A stretch of 64,000 bases of DNA, taken from positions 4,039,057-4,103,056 of the forward strand of contig NC_092463.1 in assembly GCF_047495875.1 (NCBI RefSeq), read 5' to 3'. Positions 1 to 12,421 of this stretch are shown here, piece after piece. The position numbers were made by a program, and so were the translations under genes. Position 1 is the stretch's first letter. Each line of letters begins with the position of its first letter. The notes under the pieces are model-generated. The model ran no database searches, was not told where the DNA came from, and saw only the letters and a list, made by a program, of their open reading frames with translations. The DNA comes from Pithys albifrons albifrons. Taxonomy: Eukaryota > Chordata > Aves > Passeriformes > Thamnophilidae.

Positions 1-663
1 CACTGCTCTCCCTGAGTGCAGAGTCCTGTCATGGGATGGGAATTTGGACTTCCAAAGCTGAGCTAGGGAGAAAAGAGGAGCAAGGTCATGTTCAGCCCAG
101 GGCTAAGGAGGCCCAGCAGCAGCACTCCTGGGCTTCACTGCCTGTTTTCTGTGATGTTCCTGGAACAGATGGATGTTTCTATGGAACCATCAGAGCCCTT
201 GGGAATGCTGGGCAGGGAGGCAGCTCCCACTCCCAGTGTCTCTGGCTGTGCAACACCTGCTTTGATTGTGTTCAGTTTGTTCCAGGGGCAATGTGGGGCT
301 GTCCAAGGTGCAGAGGTGTCACCACTGGTGGTGCTGGGTTGGTCAGGGGGAGGAGATGTGCTGGCCAAGCTGCTCCTCTGCTCTGCCTAAGACTTCATTT
401 CAACCCTGCAGCTTCCCCTGTGACCTTTACAGCTGCTGGTTTGAAAGGGTTTTTTGGCATCTTTTCCTGAAAGGGATTTCACGTTGGAGATGAAGTGTCT
501 GAACATTTAGCCCCTGCTTTCCCCCATCTTTTACTCCTTTCCTTCAGCTCCTGAGGGTCTCTTGGCTGCTCCTGCCTTGGGATGTGTGACTCCAATGAGT
601 GGACCAAGGCAAGAACACCAGACCCAGGTTAAAATCTCACCCAGAAGATGCAGATCACAAAAT
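1..663. other. Unassigned intergenic sequence
   Basis: Single-copy-looking, moderately GC-rich sequence without a recognisable element. Short overlapping open frames occur in several phases but none shows a known domain or splice-site framing. Confidence 0.5.
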
Positions 664-815
664 TATAGAATCAGTAAGGTTGGAGAAGACCTCTGAGACT
701 GAGTCCAGCCATCAACCCAGCACCACCACGTTCACCACCAAACCATATTCCCAGGTGCCACATCCACAAGCTTTTTGAATGCTTCCAGGGATGGTGATTC
801 CACCAGATGTTGAGG
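664..815 (-). mobile_element. CR1 LINE 3' fragment (group C)
   Basis: Antisense CR1 tail beginning tatagaatcagtaaggttgg and running through the caacccagcaccaccacg and gcttccagggatggtgattc blocks. Diverged, 5'-truncated, without coding capacity. Confidence 0.75.
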
Positions 816-3070
816 CTTGAGGAGGAAAAGTCCCTCACTGTCCACTCACTCCTGTAGAGAAGAAGAGACCCCAAAGACCCCAGGTCAGACACCCCAGACA
901 GTGGACAACATCCCAGACATCACTCACTTCCTACAGGACAGGTGCCATGGATAAGATGAAGCATCTTGAAAGCCGAGGAGCCCCAGGAGGCCCTTGCAGT
1001 GGTAGAGGACACAAATCAAGGTCCAACTCACTGGTGTGAAACCCCAAGGGTGTGTCTGTGGTAGACTGGTCTACATTGGGAATGCTCCTTATTCCTGAAC
1101 TCCCCAAAATGCTGAATTTGCCTCGTGTCTACACAGGAAGGAATGTCCCCAATGTGTAACTCGAGTCCACCTTTGGGCTCCAGCCCTCCAGGGCTCTTCA
1201 TGCCCTGACCTCCAGTTCCCTGCTTTGGCTTGTTGTCCTGTGATGGGACCAGTCCCCTTTCCTGGGCAGAAACACCCTGTGGTGATCACATGGAAGGTGA
1301 TAGAGAAGGCAAAAATAGGGGAAATCAACTTTCCCTTTCTTTGCAAGTTTTCCTCACTCTCAACTCCACTTTCAGAAGTTTTCCAGGCTGGCATGAGTCT
1401 CTGAGGAGCTGTGACCTCCTTTTTTCTACCTTGGTGGCACCGTATACTTTATTGTCTTCCTTCAGAACTCATCCTATCCACGCTGGGCATGTTTTTGCAG
1501 CAGCAATTCCTTCTCAGGAAGCAGAGAGCTGCTGCCTGGCCACAGCAGACACAGAAAATGTACACAAACACACGGCAAGAGACAATTCCAAGCCACAGGT
1601 TCAACCCAGGAGCGAGAAACTAACGGTTTCATGAAGGAGCCGTTGTGCAGTTGAAGGTCCCAGATGTAAACAACAGCAGTAGGCAGCGCTCAGGAAAGGC
1701 TACAAAACCTGAAACATGGTTATTGAAGCCTTTGAATGATCCATCAAAGAATGCAATAAAAAACCTGTTCTTAAGCTTGAAACTGAGGGAGCTGGGAAAG
1801 GCTGCACAGCATAGAAAGTTGGTCACAGAGGACTTGGGGGAGCTCTGTGAGTCGGGAAGGAAGGCAGAGAGATGTGGAGGTTGCTCCAAGGCAGCGATGC
1901 TGCTGCTTTGGCCGAGCATAACCAACACCGTGAAGATGTGGGTCAGAAAGTGGTGACATGCAGGGAAATCACCTGCTGTGTGGACAGCTGAGATGTCAAT
2001 AAAGTGAAGGTACGAATGCAGATTTAGCATGTTTGTGGATGGAAAGAGAGCTGGAAAGGGAACTGGAAAACTAGCAGGCACATTTGGGCATCCCAGTCTG
2101 TCCCACTCCTAGCTTGGGGTTTGTCTGCCATGGGGTCAGCAACTGTGTATCTCCATCTGCTTCCAGGACCTTCACTGAGGTCAAGGAGAATTTGTTCCAA
2201 CTGGATCCACTAAATATGATCCATGGCATGGCCAGCAATAGGTATTAATGTCTGCAGGGAACACAAAGTGGGTTGCAGGGTTTCAGGTGTCCACCACTGC
2301 CAGTATTTGGGCTGGGAGCCTTGGAGGTGCACCCCAGCTCTGGGTCTACTCCCAGCCTCCTCACCAGTTCTGGTCATACCATCAGAGAATCATTAAGGCT
2401 GGAAGGGACCTCCAAGATCACCAAGTCCAAATGTTGTGATGTGGGGAAGAAGAATTTGAACTGGTTGCTTCGGGAGTCATTTCTTACCTCAGAGCTTCAC
2501 TGTACAGTATTACTTTAATTCCTGTGGTATCCCAGGAACAATGTAAAACATTGGCAACCCTATGGACAAATTGGTGAGTAAGGCTGTTGAGGAGTGGGTT
2601 AGTGTTGGGGGAAGAAAATCAAGCTGGGAGTATTGGATCGTGTCCCACTGGGTAACAACAAGGATCAGGTGTCACAATTCAGGAAAACCAAGTTGTGGGA
2701 TGCTGCTCAGCTTTGCTCCAGCCCATGGTGGACTCTTCCCACCCCACCAGACACGTCTAATGCTGTGATGGGGAGAAATAACCTGTCCTGCTAGAGGTAC
2801 CCATTCAAGAATCGAATCATGAGTGTATTCCCTGGATATCCACCGTCTCAGCTTCATGGAGGAGATGAATCACTTGCCTCCTTTCAGGCTCTTCTTCTGG
2901 TCTGGTCTGCCCTGACTGTGGTTGTGCAGCCCATGAGCCTGTCAGAGATGGATGCAGAGTGTTTTTAGGTAGGACAATGCACAGTGGAACCCTTAACTGA
3001 CTTAGTTTGCACTGGCAGGTGACTGGGACAAGTGTGGGATGTCTCCAAAAGTGTTTGTACATATGGAGTC
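816..3070. other. Unassigned intergenic sequence with one tiny CR1 relic
   Basis: Apart from the CR1 tail at 2383 I recognise nothing. Open frames at 1230-1634 (+) and 1629-2081 (-) look random in composition. Confidence 0.5.
2383..2432 (-). mobile_element. CR1 LINE tail, very short
   Basis: Only the last ~50 bases of a CR1 3' end are visible (agagaatcattaaggctgg, then gggacctccaagatcacc). Short, so moderate confidence. Confidence 0.6.
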
Positions 3071-3330
3071 ATATAATCATAGAATGGTTTGGGCTTGAAA
3101 GGACCTTCAAAGCTCATCTAGTTCAACCACCCTGCAGGGAGCAGGGACATGGTCAAACACACCAGGTTGCTCAGAGCTCTGTCCAACCTGCCCTTGAATG
3201 TTTTTCACAAGCCCTTTGGTCAACCTGTGCCATAATAATCATCATAAAAAAGGTCTCCTTTACATCTCATCTAAATTTATCCTCTTTTAGTCTAAAACTA
3301 TTGCCCTTTGTCCTGTTGCTACAGACCCTA
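3071..3330 (-). mobile_element. CR1 LINE 3' fragment, old
   Basis: Antisense tail ataatcatagaatggtttgg, followed by diverged versions of the gcagggacatgg, ccaggttgctcagagc and tccaacctgcccttgaatg blocks and the ttgccctttgtcctgttgc block. Substitutions and a small AT-rich insertion (cataataatcatcat) suggest age. Confidence 0.85.
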
Positions 3331-5576
3331 CTGAAACATGAAGGGACTGATTAGTGCTCCGAGCTCCTTCTGTGATAATAATCCTAAGAACTGATGATGA
3401 TGATAACAATAAAAGCTGCACCAACAACAGGACGTGTCTCCTGGGGGGACATGGAAGGCACCAGATGGCTGGAGGAGATGGGAATACACAAACACTGTCT
3501 TGGGAGGAGATGGGAGAGTACAAACACTGCCTTGGCAGGGCCACCTTGGAAAGTGCCTTTCCTACTCTGTTTCCCAGCTGATGAGCACAGGAGGATTCAA
3601 CAATATTAACTCATTAAGGCTGACAATGTCCTGGGGGTGTAAAAGCAGCGGGACATACTTTCATTTACATCTCCACCGCTGTTTTCCTGAGCATTGCAGG
3701 TGATGGAGACAGGGGCAGGTGTTTTGGAGCAGCTGTGCTGCCTCCTCCCTGGTTTTCCCTTTAGCCAGGCAGGCTGTGGCTGCCACAGAAGTTTTGTGCT
3801 GCTGCTGGACCCTGTGTGGCTGTAGCTCTCTGTGCACGGGAGATAAAACACCATCTAGAAACTCATTAGCTCTCCTTCACCAGCATTAGTGGTTAACAGC
3901 ATAATTAGTTTCAGTGGTAAAAGGAGATTTTTCAGACCCAGGAGAAAGGTTGTTAATCTCCTGGCATTTCAGACAACAGCAAAATGTAGCAAAATCCACG
4001 TTAGGAAAAAAGGCAGAAATATTGCTTGTTGTGAAGCAACTTGTAAGTAAAGCAGTGACCCGAGGTGGTTTTGTTTTGTTTGGGAGTTATGCTGAAAAAC
4101 AATGATTTTAATGCTGTGAAATGCCTTGCAATGCCAATGAGCAGGCAGCAAAATGTCCACCAGGATCCTGGAGTTTGGTAACACTTCTGGGTAGTTCTTC
4201 TGAGAGTATCTACAAGATACCAGGCTCAGCATGGGAGTTGTCTCGCTGTGGGAAGGAGGCAGATTTGACAAGGAGGATGAGGATGGGATGCTGCCCTTTG
4301 TGTGCCCAGCATTTGGCAGGTTGGGCCCTAGGTCAGGGCAGGACATCCAAGGAGCTGAGGAATAACAGTGTTACAGATAATGGTGTGCATCTGTCACCCT
4401 CAGGCCTCCCTACAGGGTCTGGGTGATGCCATCCCTGCCTTGGAGCTGGAAAATTGGAGCTCATTAAGCTTTTGATTAATAAGGAAAACTCTTAGACCAG
4501 TTTCTGGGTGTTGAATCTCAAGGGCTGCACGAAGGACAGGTGGAGGAACACCTGAAGGCCACATCCACATTGCTGGAGACCACTTGGGAGCTGTCCAAAG
4601 CATCATCTGGTGCTTGACCAGGGTCATCACCATGACCCAGAGCCCTCCTGGTCCTGCTCAGCAGCTGAAGCCACAGATCAACTGAATATCCCAGGAAAAG
4701 TGTTTTCTGCAGGTCATGCTGCTCTTTGCCAGGTTCCTGATGTGTTGGTAATCTCACCAGGAACATGGGCTGCCTCACATTCCCAGACTGAAGAAGGTCA
4801 CCTAAAGTTCAGACAAGCTCTGGGAAGATATTTGAGCTCTGGGATGTTTGTGTGAATCCAACCCCTGACCTCTCAAGCCTCACGTTTTCCTAACTCACAA
4901 GGACAGAGGGACCAACCCACCTATGTAAGTGTGTTTGTTGTGGAAAGACACTCAGATTGTTAGAGAACATAAATTATCAGGGATTTGAGTGCATTTCCCT
5001 GGACTGCTGTGTCCCAATTCTTGGCAGAAGGGAGTGAAACACCTTGGATCTGGATAATGCTTCCAGAAACACGTTCATCCCTAAACAAAGTGAGGTTTGT
5101 TACTGGTAGGGCTCAAATACTTCAACCCCTTTGAGAAAATGGTCTTTATACCTTATTTATTGTTTTGTGGCTGAGTCCCCCTGTGTCCCCCTGGAGCAAT
5201 TCAGGCACTGTGTGTAACAGCATGTGCATAATTCCCAAAAGCACAGGAGAGGCTGTTTGAAGAGGGGAGGTGGATTTTAGCACTGTAGCAAGCAGCAGAA
5301 TACAAAGGTGGCCTCGGGGTTCAGTATGATCTCCAGGGGTTTCTTCTGGCTTTGGAGAGGTTGTGACTCTCCTATGTCCCTTTTCCTTCTGTTTTGAGAG
5401 CTGGAGTCCCTAAAGAAAGCAGAAAGCAGAGGTACAAATTATTTAAATATTATCTGTTTCATGCTGTGTGCATTTCTTTGTGTATATAAACACTAAAACA
5501 TTGATGTAAACAGGGAAAGGGAGGTGGAATGGAGTAGGGTTTGCATTTCTGCAGGATCCTTGCAGGGCTCAGCATT
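3331..5576. other. Unassigned intergenic sequence
   Basis: No gene, SINE or CR1 seen. AT-richer in 5,000-5,520. The trinucleotide-like stretch gatgatgatgataacaat near 3,393 is short. Confidence 0.5.
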
Positions 5577-5725
5577 GACCCTGAGATTAACTCTGTTGGT
5601 TAAAACTTGGCTGTAACAATGCCAAGGTCATGGGTTCAATCCCCTCTGTGGGCCATGGACTGAAGAGTTGGACTCGATGATCCTTGTGGGTCTTTCCAGC
5701 TCAGAATAGTCTGTGATTCTGTGAT
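5577..5725 (+). mobile_element. tRNA-Ile-derived SINE with CR1-like tail (TguSINE1-like)
   Basis: The head matches tRNA-Ile: an A-box-like tctgttggttaaaac, then aatgccaaggtcatgggttc with B box ggttcaatccc and a gggcca acceptor end. The tail gactcgatgatccttgtggg and ctcagaatagtctgtgattc resembles the group D CR1 3' end. Three of the four copies in this window also share the 5' leader gaccctgag. Non-coding; presumably mobilised by CR1 machinery. The family name is from memory of the zebra finch repertoire. Confidence 0.85.
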
Positions 5726-5726
5726 C

Positions 5727-8700
5727 AGTGTCCAGGACCTGGAGTCCCAAGGGCTGGGGACTGACCCCTCCTGCAGCAGCCCCTGCCCATCCTGGCTTGC
5801 TGCTTCCCAGCTGATTTCAGGCTCCTTGGCCACTGCCACTCACAGCTCTGCAGGAAAACTGTGCTGCATCTGGCCTTGCAATCTGACCACTGAGCTCACT
5901 GAAGCATCCCCAGCACACGGCCAAGTGTGCTCCTTCATCCACAAACGGGCTGTGGAGACGAGGACAGGAGAGATACTTAAATATGGGAAGTTCAACCCAC
6001 TTCCAGTGGGCCCCATTTCCTGCTTTTCCACTCAAAAGCAGCGTGTGGAGGAGCTGCAGCTGCATTTCCTGACAACTCGCTCCTGGTAGCTATAGAAACT
6101 TAAAGCACAGCCACAAAAATACACGTCTTAACTGGAGCTTCCGTCCCCTGTGGGTCGTGACTTCTCCCTGACATGAGCAGCCTGACCCCTGGGAGCCTCA
6201 GCCTGGGGCTGGAATGGCTTTTTGCCAGTTGGAATTGAGCAGTTGTAATTTTATTAGCTGGAATTGGAGGTGAACCTGGGAATATCTGGGACCAACAGGG
6301 AGAGATCCAACCCTAAGCATTGTATTTGTGACAGCAATGACACCAGTGCAGCCACGGGTTTGCTGCCACATAGCTGGACATATTGGAGCAGAAAGGCTGT
6401 GGGGAGGGCAGGAGTGCCAGGAGCAGCTTGTTGACAGAGTCCTGGTGGCCCCCTCCTGCCTGCAGGTCTGCCAGGCTGCTCTCTGGCTCGGATCCCTGCG
6501 GCTCCATGCCATGCCATGGGCATCTGAATGGCTTTGCTGCACAGCACGAGGCTTGGTGGCCTGGTGGGATGAGGAGGAGTTCCCTCCATCCCTCCTGATG
6601 GGCTCAGAGATCCGCTGAGATGATTAGCAAGGACACAGGTGGAAGGGAAGGGCTTTCATTCTGCTGTTCTCCTGCCTTGTAGGAAATGTGTGCCCGTTGC
6701 AGGCAGGATGGTGAGTGGCAGAACCCCCTGAGACGTCCATCCAAGTGCACATTTCCATGCTCAGGGGTGTCCTACAGCTCAGCATCACAGCTTTGGCCCA
6801 GATTAGGGGCAATAAGGGGCAGAGAGACACCTGAGCAGTGCCAAGTCAGCAATGTATTTCATAGCTTGATTTTTCTGCCCTCCCTCCACCAAACAGAAAA
6901 CCAAACAAAGCTCATTAGACATGGGATTTCTGAGCCCTCTGTGTGCCAGCAGCTCACTCTGCTCTTCTTGTTGGCTGCTGCTCTGTGTCAAGCCGTGGTG
7001 GTCCCATTGCAATCCCCTTGTTGGGGAGCAGCCTTTGGCTGCTTGGACTGGCTCTGCTTTATTTTCTTCCCTGGAATATTTTTCATAGGGAGTAATTTGG
7101 TTAAAGGGGAGCTTAAAGCTTTTTGGGGGTTTTGTTTGCTTTGCTATGGCAAGCAGAAGAAAAATAGACCTTTTTTTTTGTCCCTGCAAGGCAATAACAG
7201 GTGGTTTTCCCACTGGCATGGACCCCCCTGCATGTGGATGGTGCCTGGGTGGGCTCCAGAGCTCACCCTGATGCACATTCCTCTGCAGTGCCAAGGGCAG
7301 GGGACTTGCAGTGGGTACCACATTCCTCTGCAGTGCCAAGGGCAGGGGGCTTGCAGTGGGTACCACCATGAGCCTTCCCCTGCCGAATGCTGTTCTTGAG
7401 GGGAGGTAAAACACCCACCCTCATCCTCCATCCACCTCCATGCCTTGTAAAAACACCTTCCCTTCTCCAGCCCTCTGGAAAGGTGTGGAATCTTCTTAAC
7501 CTTTAAAGGGATGCTCAGTGTGGTGGGTCCCCAGGGTGAGGGTGAGACCCTAGAGTGGGGTGGAGGGATACAGGGACCTTGGGAGAGTGATGTAATGGGA
7601 CAGGACAGGGAGAGAGGGGAACCTGTAAATTAGTGTGGGAGAGGAGCAGGTGTTGATCACAGACAATGAGGTGACAACGTGACAACGTCCTCTCCCTGTA
7701 TACGGGAGAGCATCTCCCACAAGGCAGTTCCTTAAAAACACGGCTGTTTCCACCGTTGCCTGCTGTGTCTGTTCCCATGCATGGCTATGCTGTTGCCAGG
7801 AAGTTTTCCCTAATAATTTTCCTAATTGGTGTCTTTCTTTGACTCAGATAAAGCCGATTTCCTCCCCTGGTAGGCGCAGCGGATGCAGAGAACAATGAGG
7901 TGCCAATGCCTGCTCTGCCCACCCCGTGGGACAGGGACTGTTATTCCGCTTCCTTAGGATGCCCAGATCTCCACCGGGAATGAAAAAATTCACACAATCC
8001 ACCCAAGGGATATGAAAAAAAAAAAGCTACTCCAAAGAAGTGAATTAGAAACCAGATTTGCAGAAATTTAAAGGATGACATTTGTGGCTGCTCCAGGACA
8101 GGTCTGAGAAAACACACAGGTCTCCATAGTGCAACCTCTATAAAATTAATAGGAATGAAGAAAAGTCACCACTGTGAGCTTCAGGAGTTAAGAAGCAGCC
8201 AAGGGTGACCAGCAGGATGGAGGAAAACCATGACCAAGCTTTGTGTTGTGTTGCTGCACAGGGAAGGTGCTGCCTGGGAAACCTCATCCCAGGAGCCGTC
8301 GCGGGGCAGAGTCCTGTGTGGGGATCCAACCACTGATGTGGAGCTTCTTACTGCAAAACACTCAGCTGAATGTAGCCAATTATCACTCTGTCTCTGGGTA
8401 AAGCAGACAAAACCTCAGCTTGTTTTCTTCCTTTCTTTTTTTTTTTTTCAAACAGCAGATGGTGAAAAAGGCTGCAGTCCCCAATTCTTTAATCCTTTCT
8501 GCACTGGCTGTTGTTTCCAGACCATGTCAGGTTGCTCTTTCCTGGACTGGCTCCAGCTCATCTGTATTATCCTTAAGCTGTGGAGCATCACATTGTGCCC
8601 AGGGAGAGGTGTTGGTGTCACCTCCCACGGAGGCACCCACGGGTGGCCCTTGTGCCTGCCCTTTCCTCCTCAACATCACCCCAAAGCTGGGTCCCATCAC

Positions 8701-9532
8701 AACCTCAAGAGGCTTTTTCGGGGGGTTTTAGACCCATCCAAATGCTATTCCCCAACTTAAATTTGGGTGTTAGTGATCCATTCAAAACACAGCCCTTTAC
8801 TTCTCTGTTCTCACTGAATTTTGTGCTGCTCACTCCAAACAAACGCCACAAATTTATTAAGATTGTTTCTAATTATCTGCTTCGCAAAAAACCTGGCAGC
8901 CCTCACAGCCCAGAGTTATCCCCACACTTTCCCAGCCGTCTCCTGAGCCTCTGCTCAGGGTTGCTAATGCAAATTTGGGATGTGTGGGGACTGGGTGCCT
9001 CGCAGCCTGGCAGGGAATGCCTGATAACAGCCTGCTGAGTGCGGGTTTCCTCCCCGCCGTCGTGCCCCTCCTTTATAACCTCACCTGGATCAGGTTTCCC
9101 CTGTTTGTTTGCAAAATTGTCAGCAGAGACGGTGCCAGGAGCCTCCCCGGGGTGAGGATCTGTCACAGCTACGTCTTCCCTCCCTCAGCCCGGCTGGTTT
9201 TCTTGTCAAAGAGTAGAAAGGATTGACAGGAATTTGCTCTGGAAAAATCCCTGTTGGCAATTTCTCTTCCCCTGCTTTCCCTCTGATCTAACACTTGTAA
9301 ATTGTTCAGCAATTTCTGCTCTTGGCTTTCTGGGTGCTGAGATCTGGGTCATGCCCTGGGCACTGTCAGGATGCACCACCGGCTGCTGGCCCCAAACTGG
9401 CACCAGTTTGGCACCTTTGGTTCACCAGTTCTTTGGGGGATGGGACAAGAGCTGTTTGCCCCCTGTGCATTTGCTCCAGCCCTGGAGGGCATCTCCCCAC
9501 CACGGAGGCAGAGCACTCTGAGGATATTTGGG
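5727..9532. other. Unassigned intergenic sequence
   Basis: No transposable element recognised except the 45-bp duplication. The overlapping opposite-strand open frames at 6686-7399 and 6803-7414 span that duplication and do not resemble a known protein. A T-run lies at 8434-8450. The stretch 8,800-9,200 has conserved-looking homeobox-like (taattatc) and CpG content, but this is weak. Confidence 0.45.
7276..7365. repeat. 45-bp tandem duplication
   Basis: Two copies of a 45-base unit starting cattcctctgcagtgccaag at 7276 and 7321, differing at one position (gggga/ggggg). The period keeps frames open on both strands across 6.7-7.4 kb. Confidence 0.95.
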
Positions 9533-10572
9533 AGAATCATAGAATGGATTGGGTTGGAAAAGACCTCTGAGATCATCAAGTCCAACCCTTGGGCCAACTC
9601 CAGTCCCTTTACCAGATCATGGCACTCAGGGCCACGGCCAAGCTCACCTTAAAAACCTCCAGGGATGGGGAATCCACCCCCTCTCTGGGCAGCCCATTCC
9701 AAAGCCTGATTGGAAAGAATTTTTCTGGAAAGAATTTTTTCTGCTCTCCAACTTCAATTTTCCCTGGCAGAGCTCGAGCCCATCGTGCCCCCTTGTCCTA
9801 TTGCTGAGTGCCTGGGAGAAGAGACCAACCCCCACCTGGCCAGAACTTCCCTTCAGGTAGTTCTAGACAGTGCTGAGGTCACCTCTGAGCCTGCTCTTCT
9901 CCAGGCTAAACACCCCCAGCTCCCTCAGCCTCTCCCCACAGCACTTGTGCTCCAGTCCCTTCTCCAGCCTCGTTGCTCTTCTCTGGCCCCGCTCCAGCCC
10001 CTCAATCTCTTTCCTCAACTGAGGGGCCCAGAACTGAACACAACACTCAAGGTGTGGCCTCTCCAAGGCAGAGTCCAGGGGAAGGGTCACTGCCCTGGGC
10101 CTGCTGGCCACACTAGTTTTGATCCAGGCCAGGATCCCCTTGGCCTTCTTGGCCACCTGGGCACACTGTTGGCTCCTGTTGAGCTTCCTGTCCCTCAGTC
10201 CCCCCAGGTCCCTCTGCCTGGCTGTTCTCCAGCCACTCTGTGCCCAGCCTGGAGCGATGGAGGGGGTTGTTGTGGCCAAAGGGCAGGACCTGCACTTGGC
10301 CATACTGAACTTCATCCCATTGGAATCAGCCCATCTCTCAAGTCTCTCCAGATCCCTCTGCAGAGCCCTCCTGCCTTCCAGCAGGTCGACACTCCCTCCC
10401 AACTTGGTGTCATCAGCAAATTTGCTGATGATGGACTCAATCCCCTCATCCAAATCATCAATAAAGATGTTAAACAGAACTGGACCCAACACAGACCCCT
10501 GGGGAACACCACTAGTGACCGGCCACCAGCTGGATGCAGCTCCGTTCACCAGCACTCTCCAGCCAGCTCCTA
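9533..10572 (-). mobile_element. CR1 LINE, longest group A copy, carries RT remnant
   Basis: The 3' end is at the left (gaatcatagaatggattggg). The element extends about 1.04 kb into the reverse transcriptase part of ORF2 before truncation near 10,570. It has few obvious disruptions and a small duplication (aaagaatttttctgg, 9716-9740). Very similar over shared stretches to the copies at 21.4, 24.3 and 45.5 kb. Confidence 0.95.
9863..10572 (-). pseudogene. CR1 ORF2 C-terminal fragment (reverse transcriptase)
   Basis: An open frame on the minus strand holds the RT palm motifs of a CR1-clade LINE. These are [14 protein letters not shown] at about 10473-10515 and the catalytic FADD followed by TKLGG at about 10399-10420 (ADD codons 10409-10417). 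The post-RT region follows, including a QCAQVAKKA block and [10 protein letters not shown]. The frame stops at 9862 where other copies read Trp (TGG to TAG), so the last ~90 residues are separated. The 5' endonuclease and most of the RT fingers are missing. Not functional alone. Confidence 0.9.
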
Positions 10573-11698
10573 ACCCAGCAGAAGCTCCCTGCTGTTTGAG
10601 GATGTAGCAGAGCCTCTCAGTGCCATGTGAGAAGTTAATTGTGTTTAGGTATTTGGTGCTTGGCAACATTTATGAAGGACAGAGAAAACATAAGGGGCCG
10701 GCGTATGTTCCCCAGTGCTCCAGAACGGTGTCAGCCTAGGAAGATTTACATCGGAGCAGGAGCATATGGAATGCTTTATCACTGCAATCATCTGCCAGGG
10801 CATGTGCTGTCACCTATTTGCACACCCACATTTTGTCTTCTCTGCTCTGCATCCTGCCTTGTTCCCTGCAGAGGCAGCAGCCACGGGAATTTCAGAGAGA
10901 GCACTGAGTGGCTCCATCAGAGCGGTGGGACATCCCGGGAGAGGACAGTGGGAAGAGGTTTCCCTGCAGGCATCCCTTGGGTTCAGTCTCCACTCATGCT
11001 GGCTGAAGGGCTAATGCACCTCTTAGCTCCCATGTGGCTAAAATCCAGCTGGACAGACTCCTGGGGTGATAAAACACGGAGGGGAAGTGCAATCAGAGGA
11101 AATGGATGTCTATTTAACACATCGCCAGTTCCAAGGTGACTCTGTGTTCCACATCACTCCTACATGCCTGTCTAACTTGTTCCTAAAGATTTCCAGTGAT
11201 GTGGGCTCCTGTGCTCCCCCAGCTAATCTATACCTCTCCTTAATTAACCTTGTAATGGGAAAGATTTCCTTAGATCTCCCCAGAATGTGCTGCACTTTAA
11301 TTAACCCTTTGTGTCCTGCCTGCAGTGGACATGGAGAACTGTCTCTGAATGAACCTCTGAGGACTGTTGGGAGTTCTTCCCTCACCCTTTTCCCTCCCTT
11401 TCTTTCAGACTTTAAGTTTTCTTGATCCCTGATCACCTTTGCCTCAGACCCTCAGGCTCTGCACAGTTTTTTGCATCCTCCTCTGATGGTGCCCAACCAG
11501 AGGCCTCTCCAGTGGTGGGCAAAGCCAAAGGAAGATTTAAATCCAACTGTTGTGTTAATGCATCCCATTTTTAATGGCTTTTTCAGAAAAGAAAATGTCA
11601 ATGGCTACCATGGCCCCATGTACCAGTGAGGAGAGGGACAGACTCTGAGTGTGGTGGAGAAGACAAGAGGATGTGTTGCTTGGGGTAGGATTTCACAG
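10573..11698. other. Spacer between inverted group A CR1s
   Basis: About 1.1 kb of unrecognised sequence between the minus-strand CR1 (9.5 kb) and plus-strand CR1 (11.7 kb). The first ~80 bases might still be diverged CR1. Confidence 0.45.
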
Positions 11699-12190
11699 AA
11701 CCTCAGTTCAGGAAAGAGATTTAGGGGCTGGAGCGGGGCCAGAGAAGAGCAACGAGGCTGGAGAAGGGACTGGAGCACAAGTGCTGTGGGGAGAGGCTGA
11801 GGGAGCTGGGGGTGTTCAGCCTGGAGAAGAGGAGGCTCAGAGGTGACCTCAGCACTGTCTGGAACTGCCTGAAGGGAAGTTCTGGCCAGGTGGGGGTTGG
11901 TCTCTTCTCCCAGGCACTCAGCAATAGGACAAGGGGGCACGATGGGCTCAAGCTCTGCCAGGGGAAATTTCAGTTGGAGATCAGAAAACAATTCTTTGCA
12001 GAGAGAGTGCTCAGGCATTGGAATGGGCTGCCCAGAGAGGGGGTGGATTCCCCATCCCTGGAGGTTTTTAAGGTGAGATTGGCCATGGCACTGAGTGCCA
12101 TGATCTGGTAAAAGGACTGGAGTTGGTCCAAGGGTTGGACTTGATGATCTCAGAGGTCTTTTCCAGCCCAATCCATTCTATGATTCTATG
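11699..12190 (+). mobile_element. CR1 LINE 3' fragment (group A)
   Basis: It starts within ORF2 (cctcagttcaggaaagag) and runs to the 3' octamers cattctatgattctatg. It abuts an oppositely oriented CR1 at 12195, so the two 3' ends touch. Confidence 0.95.
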
Positions 12191-12194
12191 AACC

Positions 12195-12421
12195 AGAGAA
12201 TCATGGAATGGTTTGGGTTGGAAGGGACTTTAAAAACCATCCAGTTTCAACTCTCCCCCACCCCCAGGTTGCTCCAAGCCTCATCCAACCTGGATTTGAA
12301 CACTTGCAGGGATGGGGCAGCCACAGCTTCTCTGGGTAACCTGTGCCGGGACCTCCCCACCCTCACAGGGAAGAATTTATTCCTTATATCTAATATAAAC
12401 CCACTCTGCTTCCCTATTTTC
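12195..12421 (-). mobile_element. CR1 LINE 3' fragment (group B)
   Basis: Antisense tail gagaatcatggaatggtttg, then the gttgctccaagcctcatcc and cagggatggggcagccacag blocks, ending near the ttccttatatctaatataa block. 5'-truncated. Confidence 0.95.

Noticed and set aside
3393..3412. Trinucleotide repeat expansion
   Set aside because: Only about four GAT units; too short to be notable.
5590..5655. Functional tRNA-Ile gene
   Set aside because: Same tRNA-like head occurs four times with a CR1-like tail and degenerate acceptor stem, so it is a SINE.
6686..7414. 237- and 203-codon frames on opposite strands
   Set aside because: Mutually overlapping, span a 45-bp duplication, no domain or splice logic.
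9710..10573. 287-codon plus-strand frame
   Set aside because: Antisense shadow of the CR1 ORF2 fragment.
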